NCBI GenBank assembly: GCA_018857735.1
Contig: JABMCL010003159.1
Coordinates: 62,001-126,000, forward strand
DNA from: Alviniconcha marisindica
Taxonomy: Eukaryota > Mollusca > Gastropoda > Provannidae
DNA length: 64,000 nucleotides
Direction: 5' to 3'
This document shows, piece after piece, positions 11,270 through 22,599 of this stretch (positions are counted from its first letter, which is position 1; each line of letters begins with the position of its first letter). The position numbers and the translations under genes were made by a program. The notes below the pieces were generated by a model. That model saw only the letters and a list, made by a program, of their open reading frames with translations, made no database searches and was not told the origin of the DNA.

Positions 11270-11610
11270 AAAGATACCCTTTACTACCAAAAGATAAAGA
11301 AGCTAAAACGTCTGTTTACTACCGGATAGAAGATCTATTCGATCGATAAAGTATGTCGATTTAATACCAGGTAATACCAAAACCATGTATGTCTGTTTAT
11401 TTCCGGTCATCCAGAGAAAAAACAAGAACATCCAAGGTATGTCTGTTTAATACCGGTTGGGGAGAAGGGGGGGGGGGGGATATGTTTAATACTGGCAACA
11501 AGGTATTCTGTTCACTAACAGTTTAATGCTGGACAAAAGGTATTCTGTTCACTTCCACAGAGAAGCAGACGAACAACAAGGCACGTCCGTTCAATACCAG
11601 AAAGAAAAAC
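11270..11610. repeat. Degenerate tandem repeat with 'gtatgtctgtttaataccgg' unit
   Basis: The unit recurs with changes near 11311, 11350, 11388, 11438, 11480, 11516 and 11590. A poly(G) run of about 12 interrupts it near 11468. Confidence 0.6.
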
Positions 11611-11840
11611 TAAACAAACAAAAAAACAGTGTTTTTACGACCGCAAACCAAGTGTGTCAATTTACAGAAAAAGGGCATGCGATGTCCATTTTCCACAAAG
11701 CCAAAATTGCGCCATCGAAGAAGTGTATCATACATACAATGTTCGCGTGAGAAAGAGAGACAGACAGACAGACAGAGAGAACACGGAACAGGTTTTGGAC
11801 CTCAAACCAAGCCCCAGAGAACAATGATAATATAGCTAAT

Positions 11841-12133
11841 TCTTGAATTATTACGTCCGGTCAACCGCACAGGGTCACCTCAATACAAACCGAAGAGAAA
11901 GGGGGGGGGGGGGGGGGGGAAGGAGAAAAAAGAACCGTAAACATTGTCTGGAGGCGGTGGATATTTTAACCTTAATAAGCTCGTTTCGCCCACGTTTCCA
12001 CGAAGAAAGAGAGAAAATACGCGAATGCAGCAACATAAACAGACACCACAGGTTAATCCTAACACACGGAACTATAGGATACCGCCTGTGGACAGCAGCA
12101 AAATAGCATTAGAAGCAACAAAAAACAAATTAA
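11841..12133 (-). repeat. Dispersed repeat tail and poly(G)
   Basis: The complement of the 'ttgactgggcgtaaaacac'-type tail is at about 11848-11885, followed by a poly(G) run at 11901-11919. The remainder shows nothing recognisable. Confidence 0.45.
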
Positions 12134-12158
12134 GTGTGTATGTGTGTGTGTATGTGTG

Positions 12159-12221
<63 letters not shown>

Positions 12222-12261
12222 GGTGTGTGTGTGTATGTGTGTGTGTGTGTGTGTGTGTGTT
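12134..12261. repeat. (GT)n microsatellite
   Basis: Interrupted GT dinucleotide tract of about 125 bases. Frames through it are artefacts. Confidence 0.95.
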
Positions 12262-12529
12262 TACTGTGTGCCACGTCGGAGCCCTTTTTCGGTCTGGACT
12301 GACAGATGCTTTGTTCGTGATGACTGAAAACACAAGATCTGCAAGACGAACGAGTCAGTCAGCATGTCTGTGAAAGACTACATGTTGTGAGGTCATGAGA
12401 GGATTTGGACGCGACTTCTGAATAGGCGGCGTAAGGAGAAGTACCACTGACCGATGCAAAGGCTAGCTGTGGCACAGGGGTCTTGTTTTTGAGAATGGTC
12501 ATGGAGATATAATAACATAAATTATAAAT

Positions 12530-12884
12530 CACTGTTTGACAGTGAGCCGGTTTGGCCTAGCGGTAAGGCGTTAGGCTGGTAAGCGGAAGGACCTCGATAC
12601 CGTTTCGGCTCTCCTTTCTCTTCGAAAAGGTTGTGGTTTGTGGACCCCGTCTTGTGACTTTGTCCATCATTTCCTACTGAAACATTAAAATGGCTCTCAT
12701 CGCTGCCCACCTTAATGCAGGAATCATTCTGGTAGTGACAGTGTAGCGATATGTATATAATCTCCCTCTTCCCCCCCCCCCCTACCCCCCCCCCCCCCCC
12801 CCCCCCCCCCTTCTCCCCGTCTCTAATAAGCCTTATGGTTTCTGTGGACGTTAAGCACCATGTTTACTTACTCCACTGTTTGAC
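12530..12884 (+). mobile_element. Full-length tRNA-derived SINE, family A, with target-site duplication
   Basis: The element (12541-12873) is flanked by the 11-bp direct repeat cactgtttgac at 12530-12540 and 12874-12884. The head 'ttggcctagcggtaaggcg' and 'cctcgataccgtttcggctc' is tRNA-like. The body has 'aaaatggctctcatcgctgc', then a hypervariable poly(C) block (~12768-12810), then the conserved tail ending in ttaagcaccatgtttacttact. Confidence 0.92.
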
Positions 12885-13124
12885 TGTAAAACTGGTGTGG
12901 GGACGTGGGATCATACTAATCATTAATTTTCGTCCAGTCTTATAGCACTGGCGTAATGGAGGCCAGTAATATTAGGTCGGTCTATTGCTGCAGCTTCCTT
13001 AGGCCTACTCTATTTTGCCAGTTAAGGCAGTCGAAAAGCTCAAGAAAATGAAAAGACCCAAACAGGTCTTGGCCCGAACCAAAAAACGACGCGCAAAGTC
13101 GACTTCTAAAATAAAAATCTGAAA

Positions 13125-13450
13125 CAGAACGAGGCCCAGAGCGCTCGTGCAGAATCAACACACAAGGGAGTTAATTAGCGCTCGAAATACGTAGCACAAC
13201 AGCACAGACCAGAGTCGCCTAACTCCACCAGAGCAGGATGTAAGTAAGTAAACATGGTGCTTAACGTCCACAGAAACCGACCGAAAGGATCGCAGAGCAG
13301 GATGTACCTCTGGTGAGTTTATGTACCTTGTATTTACACGCATGCCAGGTGAGAGTTACCGTAGGCGACTCGGGTCTTTGTTGTTGAACTTGCGTTACGT
13401 ATTCCGAGCGCTAATTAACTCCCTTGTGTGTTGATTCGACTTCAAAACGC
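13125..13450. mobile_element. Second copy of the palindromic MITE, interrupted by a SINE fragment
   Basis: The left arm includes 'gggagttaattagcgctcga'; the right arm includes its complement 'gagcgctaattaactccc'. The outer ends (gaggcccagagc; cf. gctctgggcctc at 3598) match the element at 3256-3600. The centre is split by the insertion at 13243-13292. Confidence 0.8.
13243..13292 (-). mobile_element. 5'-truncated family A SINE inserted in the MITE
   Basis: The 50-bp insert is the complement of the SINE tail (tttctgtggacgttaagcac, then catgtttacttact). It is bounded by the perfect 14-bp direct repeat cagagcaggatgta at 13229-13242 and 13293-13306, the signature of target-primed reverse transcription. 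Confidence 0.9.
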
Positions 13451-13500
13451 TTCACTCTCATGGCCCGCCTCCATCACGTTTTACGTTTTACACTACATTT

Positions 13501-13815
13501 AATTAAGTAAACATGGTGCTTAACGTCCACAGAAACCATAAGGCTTACTGGGGACGGGGAGGGGGGTGGGGGGTATGGAGGTTGGGGGAGTGGGAGATCA
13601 TATACCTATCGCTACACTGTCACCACCGGAATGACTTCTGCATTCAGGTGGACGGCGATGAGCCATTTGAATGTTTCATAACTGTGATGAAAAAAGTCAC
13701 AAGACAGTGTCCGCAGACCACAACTTTTGAAGAGAAAGGAGAGCCGAAGCGGATTCGGACCGAGATCCCTCTGCTTACCAATCTAACGCCTTACCGCTAG
13801 GCCAAACCGGCTCCC
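13501..13815 (-). mobile_element. tRNA-derived SINE, family A, reverse copy
   Basis: It runs in reverse from 'catggtgcttaacgtccac' to the head 'cgccttaccgctaggccaaa'. The internal poly(C) block reads as G-rich DNA at 13556-13590. Its flanks catttaattaag (about 13494) and catttaaaaaaaaaaattaag (about 13814) look like a target-site duplication with an expanded A run. Confidence 0.88.
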
Positions 13816-14494
13816 ATTTAAAAAAAAAAATTAAGCTTTTCACAGATAACTCCCCCCCCCCCCCCAAACAGCCAGCTGTTTGTTATGGTTGGTCGACAGC
13901 GGTCGAGTGCAACACTGCGGGTGACGACAGGTGAAAAGCCTTTCCGGCGACTCCGTAAACAAACACCCCTACACGGTGCACCTGTTCATTCCCAGTTTGT
14001 ATGTCAACAACGCACGCACATACGGGGTGTGTGTGTGTGTGTGTAAAACATCAGCACCTTTGGCAAATGAGCCCCCCCCCCCCCCCGATCTTATAAGTAA
14101 TATATCTTCTTCCTCCCCCCCCCCCCTGGACTGATCAGCGATAACTGAATTTCTGCAAACATAGATATCATGACTGACTTTCCAGCGTTACCAGGAGAAA
14201 GCTAACTACGACGAGGTCACACTGACGCCTCCCCCCTCCCTCCCCCCACCGACCACATTTCGTTGCTTTTGGCATGGCTCCGCAACTCTTTGCTCCGTTG
14301 CTTGTGACAGTACAGCTGGATCCTGCACACGCCACGACTGTCCACTGGCTCTGAATACCATACCCAAATCAAATCTAGGCTATTTTCGTTTTTAGCCTCT
14401 ATGGTTCAACTGATCCTCCACAAAGCTGCAACCGTTCTATGAGCATCATTTCTTGTGCGGGTCAATAAATAAAACCGAAACAAAGTCCACAGGT
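13816..14494. other. No gene recognised
   Basis: Contains poly(C) runs at about 13852-13865, 14080-14094 and 14116-14126. Nothing else is recognisable. Confidence 0.45.
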
Positions 14495-14639
14495 GCATGT
14501 GTGTGTGTGAGTGTGTGTGTGTTTGTGTGTGCACCTGTATGCATGTGTACACATGTGTGTGCATTCTCACATGTCTTTGTATTTGTGCATGCGTGTGTGT
14601 GTATGTGTGCCTGAGTGCATGCTTGCATGTCTGTGCATT

Positions 14640-14692
<53 letters not shown>
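14495..14692. repeat. (GT)n microsatellite, interrupted
   Basis: Begins as imperfect GT/GTGCA sequence and ends in a pure tract of about 50 bases at 14643-14692. Confidence 0.95.
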
Positions 14693-14693
<1 letters not shown>

Positions 14694-16017
14694 GGAAAAA
14701 GAGGGGAGAGGGTACAATCTGGCAATGGCAAGCAGGGGAGATCGAGATGGTGACACTGGAAGCATCAATACCCACAACAGAACCACACAACGCAACGAAA
14801 ACTACTGTTAACAAAGTTTGTGGCTTATTTCTTTAACTAGCATCAGGTGGGAGATACCTGTATACATATTACATGTATACATCACCTAAAAATGACTGAC
14901 AAAAGCCAGCACAGTGTCACAGCTGAAGAGGTCAGGGCCTGACCTGGGCATGACCCTTTGTGACAATGACAGTGTCGTTTAGGCTTGTGGGTGTAAACAC
15001 AGGTATTCACAACACCCCCACCCTTCCCCATACCCTAGCCATCATCACCATAACTAAGAGTAAGAGGAAGAAGAAAAAAGAGGCACCATGCATGAAGGTG
15101 TACTGCACCTCTAAGAGTAAAGAGACAAGATGTGTACACAGTTGAAAAGATAAGAAAGATGCAGCAGGTCATGTGTCTTAAAGATAATATAATCAGTCAT
15201 GCTTTTCTATTTGTCTTGATTTCTAGTTTGTTTTGTTTTGGCAATAAATTGAATAATGGAGAAGGTGAGTATATATTATATATAATACATTAATTATATT
15301 GCTATTAGATAATGACTAGAATAGTAGAAGAAAAACTAATCAATAGCACTGACTCTTACTCTTAGTCTATTATTATTGTGGCTCCTAGTCCTAGCATTCT
15401 CCCAAAACAAACAGGTCCATATTGTCTGCAAGCAACACAGTAAAGTGATTCAAGCAATGGTTGCTTTACACTGAGAAATGTATCCAGGGGAAAGTACAGT
15501 ACAACACAAGCTGAATGTCCACACTTGCCACAAAAAGAGCAACATCTTTGTTTTGTCTTCTCTTGTGGGTTTTGGTTCTATTTTCCAGACTCCTAGTCCT
15601 ACTGGTAGAATTTCCACCTACTTCAGAGATTACACAAATCAGGGCAGATAGTGAGCTACTGAGCTAGTGTACTTAGTTCTATTGCAGCTGATTTTCCATG
15701 AAAATTCAAAGCAAATTTGCTATTGGAAAATTCCCACTTGAGAACAGGGACAATATTCAAGAACAAATAACATACCAAATTATATACATGTATGTTATTG
15801 TTAGGAATTTCTCTGATAATATACGTGTTTTGCTTTTAACCAAACTGATGGATGAAGCCAGCTGTGACAGTCATACTACCAAGCCAGCCAAGTCTTCCTG
15901 GGTGACTACCTTTGGTGGTATTTCTAATTCTACTAAAGTTTGCTAGGGCAGACTTTTGGCAAAGGTGGAGATCGAGGCTCCCCTCATTTTTACAGCTGAT
16001 CAAGCCTACTCTCAGTC
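14693..16017. other. AT-rich intergenic DNA
   Basis: No exon, RNA gene or strong repeat was recognised. Reading frames are short and without homology. Confidence 0.4.
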
Positions 16018-16720
16018 TCAGTCGCAAAATGGATTTCACAAATCCACAGTTATCTACATGCTGATCTAGCAACCAAATAATCAGTTGTAAATGTATCTTA
16101 TTACCATTTTTGCAACAATTACTTCTTTGTTAAATTATCTGCTTCGATTAGTGACATTCTTGATCTTCATCTTGGCTAGATACATTGACACTCATTAGTG
16201 TCAGTGTCACTGTCAGTGACACTGACAGGACCACTTCTGGCATACATGTGTCAATGGGACGAAAAGGGGAAAGCACAAATTATCCTTAAAAAAATCTAGT
16301 TAAAAAGTGGCTAAATTAGTAAAAATACAAAATCTGTTCTCTCTTTAGTTCTAATTTAATTTTAAGTTGAGAAGAGGTCTTGAAATTCCTTGATTGACAT
16401 CAACTGTGGATTCATCCAGGTTGTTCCAGTCTCTCACAGTCCTTGGGAAGAAGTTCAACTTTAAAGCAGTGTGGGTTGTTCCTTACAAATACAATGTTCT
16501 GGTTCTTGTAGTCTTTGAGTTTGTCTTTAATCTCATATATTACTTATTAGTCCTTTTGTTCCTGACATTATTGACAAGTGACATTGTTCAGTTTCATTTG
16601 AGGCTGTTCTGATGGAAGACAACACATCAGTGAAAGAAGCCAGGTACAGAAGCAACTGTAGCAAAACCGGCGGTAATTTGGCTGCCAGATCCATGGACTT
16701 TCAACTTATACATGTACTGA
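16018..16720. mobile_element. Diverged MITE-like element, family 2
   Basis: The 16018-16165 arm (caaaatggatttcacaaatcc, aaccaaataatcagttgt, acaattacttctttg) matches the arm at 46625-46740. The segment near 16588-16625 (gaggctgttctgatggaaga, caacacatcagtgaaag) matches 46782-46840. The copy is interrupted. It holds a perfect 13-1-13 palindrome at 16200-16226 (gtcagtgtcactg / cagtgacactgac). Confidence 0.55.
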
Positions 16721-17409
16721 TGTAGGTTACATAAATTTATGGCCATGGCCAGATCGAAGCATCCGATCCACTAGTCCTACAGCTAGACCACATTTTGCAA
16801 CAGAGCAGTAAAAATGAAAGGGGGGTCGGGGCTGGAGGCGGGGGGGGGGGGGGGGGGTCATCTCTCCAAGCCCACCACTCTGACTCGTCTGAGACGTAGA
16901 AGTAATAAGGAGAATGTTTTTGTTAGGCCTGGCCACAACTGCCTGATTCGTATACCATTATTTAAACCGCTTGGCAACACTGCCTTCGTCACTGGTCTGG
17001 CTCCCTCCAGACTAGACAGAGTACAAAAAAGAAATGGTCATGAAATGGCAGCGCATAGCATTTTTTTCCCCCTTTTTACTTTGTACACAACTCAGTTCAC
17101 ACCGACATAAACAATCTTACCACGTGTTTCGTTGAATCCGGAAATGGCTGTCGTTGATGAAGAAAATAAATAGACCTTTTGAGAATGAATCAAAATAAGA
17201 ATATTAGCCTAAATAAGAGCGAAGTTGCGGTTTGTTTATTCCGATTTTATTCCTTGCAAATCACATGAACAAAGTCTTATATCTGGAACAGTTTATTGAA
17301 TCCTGATGATCATTTTCATTTCCCCAACGTCAAGTTGACTTTAGTAACGCCAGGCATGAGAGGGTGTGACGATACAAGGGAGATTACTGTACACTGATAA
17401 CAAATCATT
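16721..17409. other. Intergenic DNA upstream of GINS3
   Basis: Contains a poly(G) run at about 16839-16858. No exon was recognised. Confidence 0.4.
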
Positions 17410-17469
17410 CGATGCTTCCGGTTGGGCGCTAAATTTGAGAAGAAGTGCTTCATTCCAGCTCCAAGGAAC
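17410..17469 (+). promoter_or_regulatory. Probable GINS3 promoter-proximal region
   Basis: Just upstream of the ATG lie 'gcttccgg' (17414-17421, ETS-type in reverse) and 'ttgggcgctaaa' (17422-17433), close to the complement of an E2F site. An E2F-like element would fit a replication gene expressed at G1/S. Matches are imperfect and by eye only. Confidence 0.35.
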
Positions 17470-19049
17470 ATGTCACAGACGTCCGCCAAAGCGTCTGAAG
17501 ACTACTTTAGTCTTGATGACATTTTGTCAGCACAGGAAAAGCTTCCATGTAAAGTTGAAATGCCGATCCATCGGCTTGGTAAGTAAGCCAGCTTCCTACG
17601 ATAATCTTAGATTTGAATTTTGAGTGAAACGTTCTTCTCTTCTTCACTTCTTGTGAGTGGTCACGAAACAATCGGTAAATAATCAACCTCTTGATTATTC
17701 TCCCACTGTACAGGCTACCGGCTATTCTACAACAGTTAGTCGGGAGGGTGCACAGAAGTATATGTGTCTGTTGAATACGTTGCAGCATCCATCCAGGTAT
17801 CTGGCATAAATAACGCGGGGGGGGGGGGGGGGGGCTGTGCAGTGGTTATAATTTACGTTATTTCTTGTGTGGGTGAACTGAAAAGGAAACGAGATAAGAC
17901 GAACCGAAGCATAATTCATGGACAGAGCCTAAAATGTGCTTCAATCAGAGAATGCTCTGCTGCATACTGCAGTGCTAATAATGTATGGAAGAACTTCATT
18001 CAATATTATAACTGAGAAGAGTGTGACACACTGACAGTATTTCACTACACAAACTTAAATTTTGTTTATGCACTGGGGTTTCATGGCTGATAGTGATACA
18101 GTGGTTGACTAACATGCTGGAACTTGATTTTATAAATCCAGTGGCTACTATATGGTATGAGTATTATGACTCCAGGACATGATGAAGGACCAAATTTTGC
18201 AATTTATTTAGTTTCCAAATAATCAAGCTCAAAGTCCACACTTCTGCAAACTCATCAGTGCTTGTCTTGCTTTCACGTGCTGCTGATGCACAGCATGCAC
18301 TAAAATTGTTTCACATGTGTTTTAAAACTAAAGATCCAATGCCCACTTTTCAGTAACTTATAAAACTAAATAAAATTAAAAAGAAGGCCTAATGCAAGTA
18401 ATGAGCAGTGGCATGAAAACTGTTAATATATATATCATATACAAATTTTGTGTCATGCTTTTTTCATTGGATTATTAAGAAGACAAGATATTCTTGTGAC
18501 GCTGACTAGTGACAGAATTTAATATGATTTCAGTCTGGACTTGGCTCCAGGTATGCATCAGCACCTTTGGTTCATTATTTGTATACACATGCACTGGCAT
18601 ACAGAGACACTCTATGAGTATGATAAACACACACACACATACACACACACATATCTGTTCTCAGTAAATTACATTTACAATCATGTGCAAAGATTTAAAA
18701 TGCAAAAACAACTCAGATGTTTATCCACTGTGCAGGTTACCTTGACCAAAGCAGTGATGATGACACACTACAGCCAGGTACAAAACTGGAGCTGCCTTTC
18801 TGGCTAGCTCGTTCACTGTGCAGCCGCCGTCGGCACATTGTGTCAGTGGAACTCCCTCGAACCTACAGGGAGGGTTATCGGCAGGTGTTCAAAGCTGATC
18901 CAAATGTGATGGACCTCCACAAACTGGGTCCTTACTTCTATGGCTTTGGCTCTCACCTGTTGTCCTTCCAGCACCCCGAGTCTGCCGATGTGGCGAATAC
19001 CCTTGTCCAAGTAAGATACGTTTTTGTTTGTTGGTTGGTTTTCTTCTAC

Positions 19050-19080
<31 letters not shown>

Positions 19081-19921
19081 TTGTTAGAGGATTTATTTTA
19101 TATTTTATTATTTATTGTAATGGTTGCATCTGGCAAAATCCTCTGCACTCTGACTAAGTTCTCTGATGCTTAAGGAGGACTTTGAAGTGGCATGCATTTG
19201 CCTCAATGCACCACTGATAATGCAGGACAAAGTGAAAGGTGCAGAACTTTGCATTTTGGTAGTTCAACCCTGTTCTTCTGCTGGGTAAACCTCTCAGTCT
19301 TACAATGTCTTTTACACTTACTCTGAGTTTGAGGTAATAATGTAGTATGATATTATACATTAAAATAACATAACATGTTCAAAAAAAAATCCACTCGTTG
19401 TTTCTTCATGAATTAGTTTGATTGATCAGTCATAAAATTATTACATATAATAGAGAGAGATATACATAGATATATATATATATAATACATCTCTAATACA
19501 ACCAAATAAAAACACAAGATCTGTCAAGTGGCATTACCATGTTGTCGTCTGATTATCAATTCTCCAAAATTATTTTCATATCTTCACAATTTTGGGGTTC
19601 AGTTTCCAAAACCTCAATTTAACTATTTTAAGGGCTGTTGATAATATTTCCTGACTGTTTTTTCTCTTGTTGTTATTCTTTCAGACCTTCCAGGGGCGAT
19701 TCCGAAAAATCATGGACTCGGCACAAAATGCTCTAAATCAGGACACAACTAAGTTGACAGAGAAACTGGATGAAAGTGAGAAAAAACTCTTTGTCGCTGG
19801 CCAGCTGGGACTGCATGACTTTGAACGCTGGGAAACTCGACAGACGGAAAAACTTCAGACATCAAGTATGGTGTTGAAACATCGCAAGAGAAAACGGGCA
19901 CTCATGGAAGATACATCATGA
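17470..19921 (+). CDS. GINS3: GINS complex subunit 3 (PSF3)
   Basis: Exons 17470-17578, 18736-19010 and 19685-19921 join in phase (phases 1 and 0) to 206 residues, close to the usual ~210-216. All introns are GT-AG (GTAAGT, GTAAGA donors). GINS3 is a subunit of the four-protein GINS ring, part of the CMG (Cdc45-MCM-GINS) helicase that unwinds DNA at nuclear replication forks. Diagnostic stretches are EDYFSLDDIL at the N-terminus, KLELPFWLARSL, the highly conserved ADPNVMDLHKLGPYFYGFGS, and GRFRKIMDSAQNA followed by a helical region and a basic C-terminus (KHRKRKRALMED). The chosen Met opens the N-terminal motif and has no in-frame alternative. A poly(G) run lies in intron 2 at about 19061-19080. 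The gene looks intact. Confidence 0.96.
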
Positions 19922-22488
19922 ACACAGCCTGCAAACAATCTGAATGATAATTGATATTATTATATATTCTGCAGCACACTACCTGGCTACCACTTCAGTT
20001 GCTGTCAAATGATGGACTGTGGTTGATAGAGAGTATACATAAATATTGAAAGATTGTCTAGGATTACTATTAGTAGTATTTTTTAGTAAGCACAGTGATG
20101 CATTTTTTTTTATTGAAAGGGTGTGTAGTAAGCACAGTGATGCATTTTTTTATTTTTTTTATTTTTTTGCAGGTGAAAAGTGCAGCTTTATCCAATAGAG
20201 ATAAATTCCTGTCAGATAAAGTCTGCTTGAAAAAAGAGCAATTTCAGTCATTGTGCCCATTACACTTTATATGCTTTCCTTGTATTTTAAATCCCATAAG
20301 ACTTTTTTCATTCTTCTCCCATATATTCAACACTGAAGATTCTGACATTTTCAGTGCATGCCGAGTTATTTTGGTGTTTCCATATTCTGCCAAACTCTGG
20401 CACGGACTACAAGATCTTCAGCATGTGTATGTGACCTTTTTGCATGCATGTACACATGGGGGACCTCAGTTTATAGTCTCATCCAAAGGGCTTTTATAGA
20501 ATCTGCACATAATTTTGACTTCAGGGAAATCTTGGGATGGATGCAATGCCTAGCACATAATGGTCACCCATCCACATGATAATTATGCTTGGTGATGCTT
20601 AACTTGCCTTTTGAGAGCAAATGATCTAATGTTCTGTGCCTCCTACTCCTACTCCTTGTTGAGAAATGATTTGGATGACCCAAGCACCCTGCATCGTGGA
20701 ATAAGATTATTTGACCTTTCTTAATGGTGACTGATTTTGATGAGGACCTCGACCCCCAATGTCGCCCTGATATAACCATGCTGGTTGACTGGGCTTAAAA
20801 CACCATCTTACTTGCTTGGCTCCCAATGCATTGTTTGCAATACAATGTATGTCCTGACCAACACCTACAAACCCACTTTGGTTTATTTGAACCAGTGTTT
20901 TTAAATAAACTCACTGTGCTTACTGAATTGGTGACCTGCAGCTTTTGTGTTTGGACATGCTGGGCAGACTTGTAGAAAGTATGTGAAGTCTTTGGGAAAG
21001 AGACTGTATAGCTATCAGATTAAAAAGTTGACAGCAAAAACAGAAGTTTTAGGTAGTCTGTCTTTGTCTGCCGCTCAGCATTAATCAGTCCAGGCAACAC
21101 AATTAAAGAATGCGATTTATGGATCATCTTTGCAGGCAAGACTGTGATGTTTGTGCTTGTAAAGTTGTATACTCAATTTGATGCCAGCCAGTGTTTACTG
21201 TTTGACATCTGGGGGTTTTCACCAGCTGCCAATCATGTAATGAAATATGAATTGTTCCTGCAGTTGTTCAAACCTTCATCTGATGATCAGATCAGACTGA
21301 TCAACAAACTATTTTATCAAATATCACTAATGTGGTTGGTAATGGTACTGGGAGTTAAAGTCCTGTGAGTGTGAAACACAGAGTTGTGAAACAGTGATTT
21401 GAGTAGGTACTGATCTGCAGCTGGGGGGGTGGGGGGGGGGGGGTCCTGGCCACTCTGGTTTGACCCCTTCCTCTCTCCCTTCTAAGGTTATGGTCCATTC
21501 ACCCAGTCTTTCAAAAATTTGATCATGTCAAATTGTAAAATAAAGCTAACAGTCCATAAGTGTACTTCATGTAAATAGCAAATTGGTAATGTTCACTTTT
21601 AGTTTTACTTTAGTTGTGCCCCCTCAGTGCCGTCTTTGATTGCAGGATGTCTTTTACTAAGTTTAGTTGAATATTTGACTTGAGCATTCTGGGCATTTTT
21701 GGTGATTACAGTCATTGTTGTATTTCACTTTTTATTCTTGATTTAAACAAAATTTACTTCATACTTCTGGGTTCTTCTCTAAGGCCACGTGCCAATGTGT
21801 GGCAAAAATTAAAACTCATAATATAAACCATAAGACAGGTACCTAAAATATGTCATGCTAAAAGAAAGATGAGGTTTGTGTAATGTGGTGTTAAAGTTGC
21901 ATAAATCTACAGATGTCCTGCATAACACAGACACCAGACAGAAGGAAACACAAAAAAGCAAATCCAAGCAAATGACAATTTCTTTTTTTTATTAACTTTC
22001 TTATTGGAGTTACATCAGAATAAAGGGCAATCATAATAAATGCCATACTCTTGCTTGTTATTTGCCAAAATATTAATATCATCTTTTGCCTCCTCTCAGC
22101 AATCGCCCTGATATAACCGCACCGGTTGACTGGGCGTAAAACACCAACTTACTTACTTACCTCTCAGCAATCTGATTTTGCACTATCTTATTTCCACCAA
22201 AGAAATTTGTACACGCAAATAAACTGATTTTGAGTAAAAGTAAAAAGTGATACTCATATACCAGGTGAAAGCTGTACACCAAAAATATTGAAGAGATCAA
22301 AATAGCAGCCGTTTCACAAATTTGATGTTCAAGGTAACATGGAATCAAAACGCACTGACTGGTCATTTGAAAAACACGTTTAAGACAGGGTTTGCTGCTA
22401 TGTCAATAATCAGTCCTATAAGCTATGGCTATTAGTATTACAGTATTAGAGACACTCCTTTTTTTTCCTCCCACATTTTACCATAATT
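19922..22488. other. GINS3 3' flank and repeat-bearing intergenic DNA
   Basis: Two + strand copies of a dispersed repeat tail lie at about 20755-20815 and 22098-22165, with the shared phrase gccctgatataacc, then ggttgactgggc and a (CTTA)n end. An imperfect direct duplication of 'agtaagcacagtgatgcat' occurs near 20085 and 20126. A poly(G) run lies near 21422-21442. No exon was recognised. Confidence 0.5.
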
Positions 22489-22599
22489 GTGTGCCTTACA
22501 CAAGATGGGGGGGGGGGGGGGGGGGGTCAGGGTCTTCTCTCAAAGATTCCCTACATGAAAATGTACCGCAAAAAAAACACAAAGACTGAGAGAAACAAA

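Noticed and set aside
12541..12620. tRNA gene
   Set aside because: It has A/B-box similarity but no complete cloverleaf, and it continues into a SINE body with a target-site duplication.
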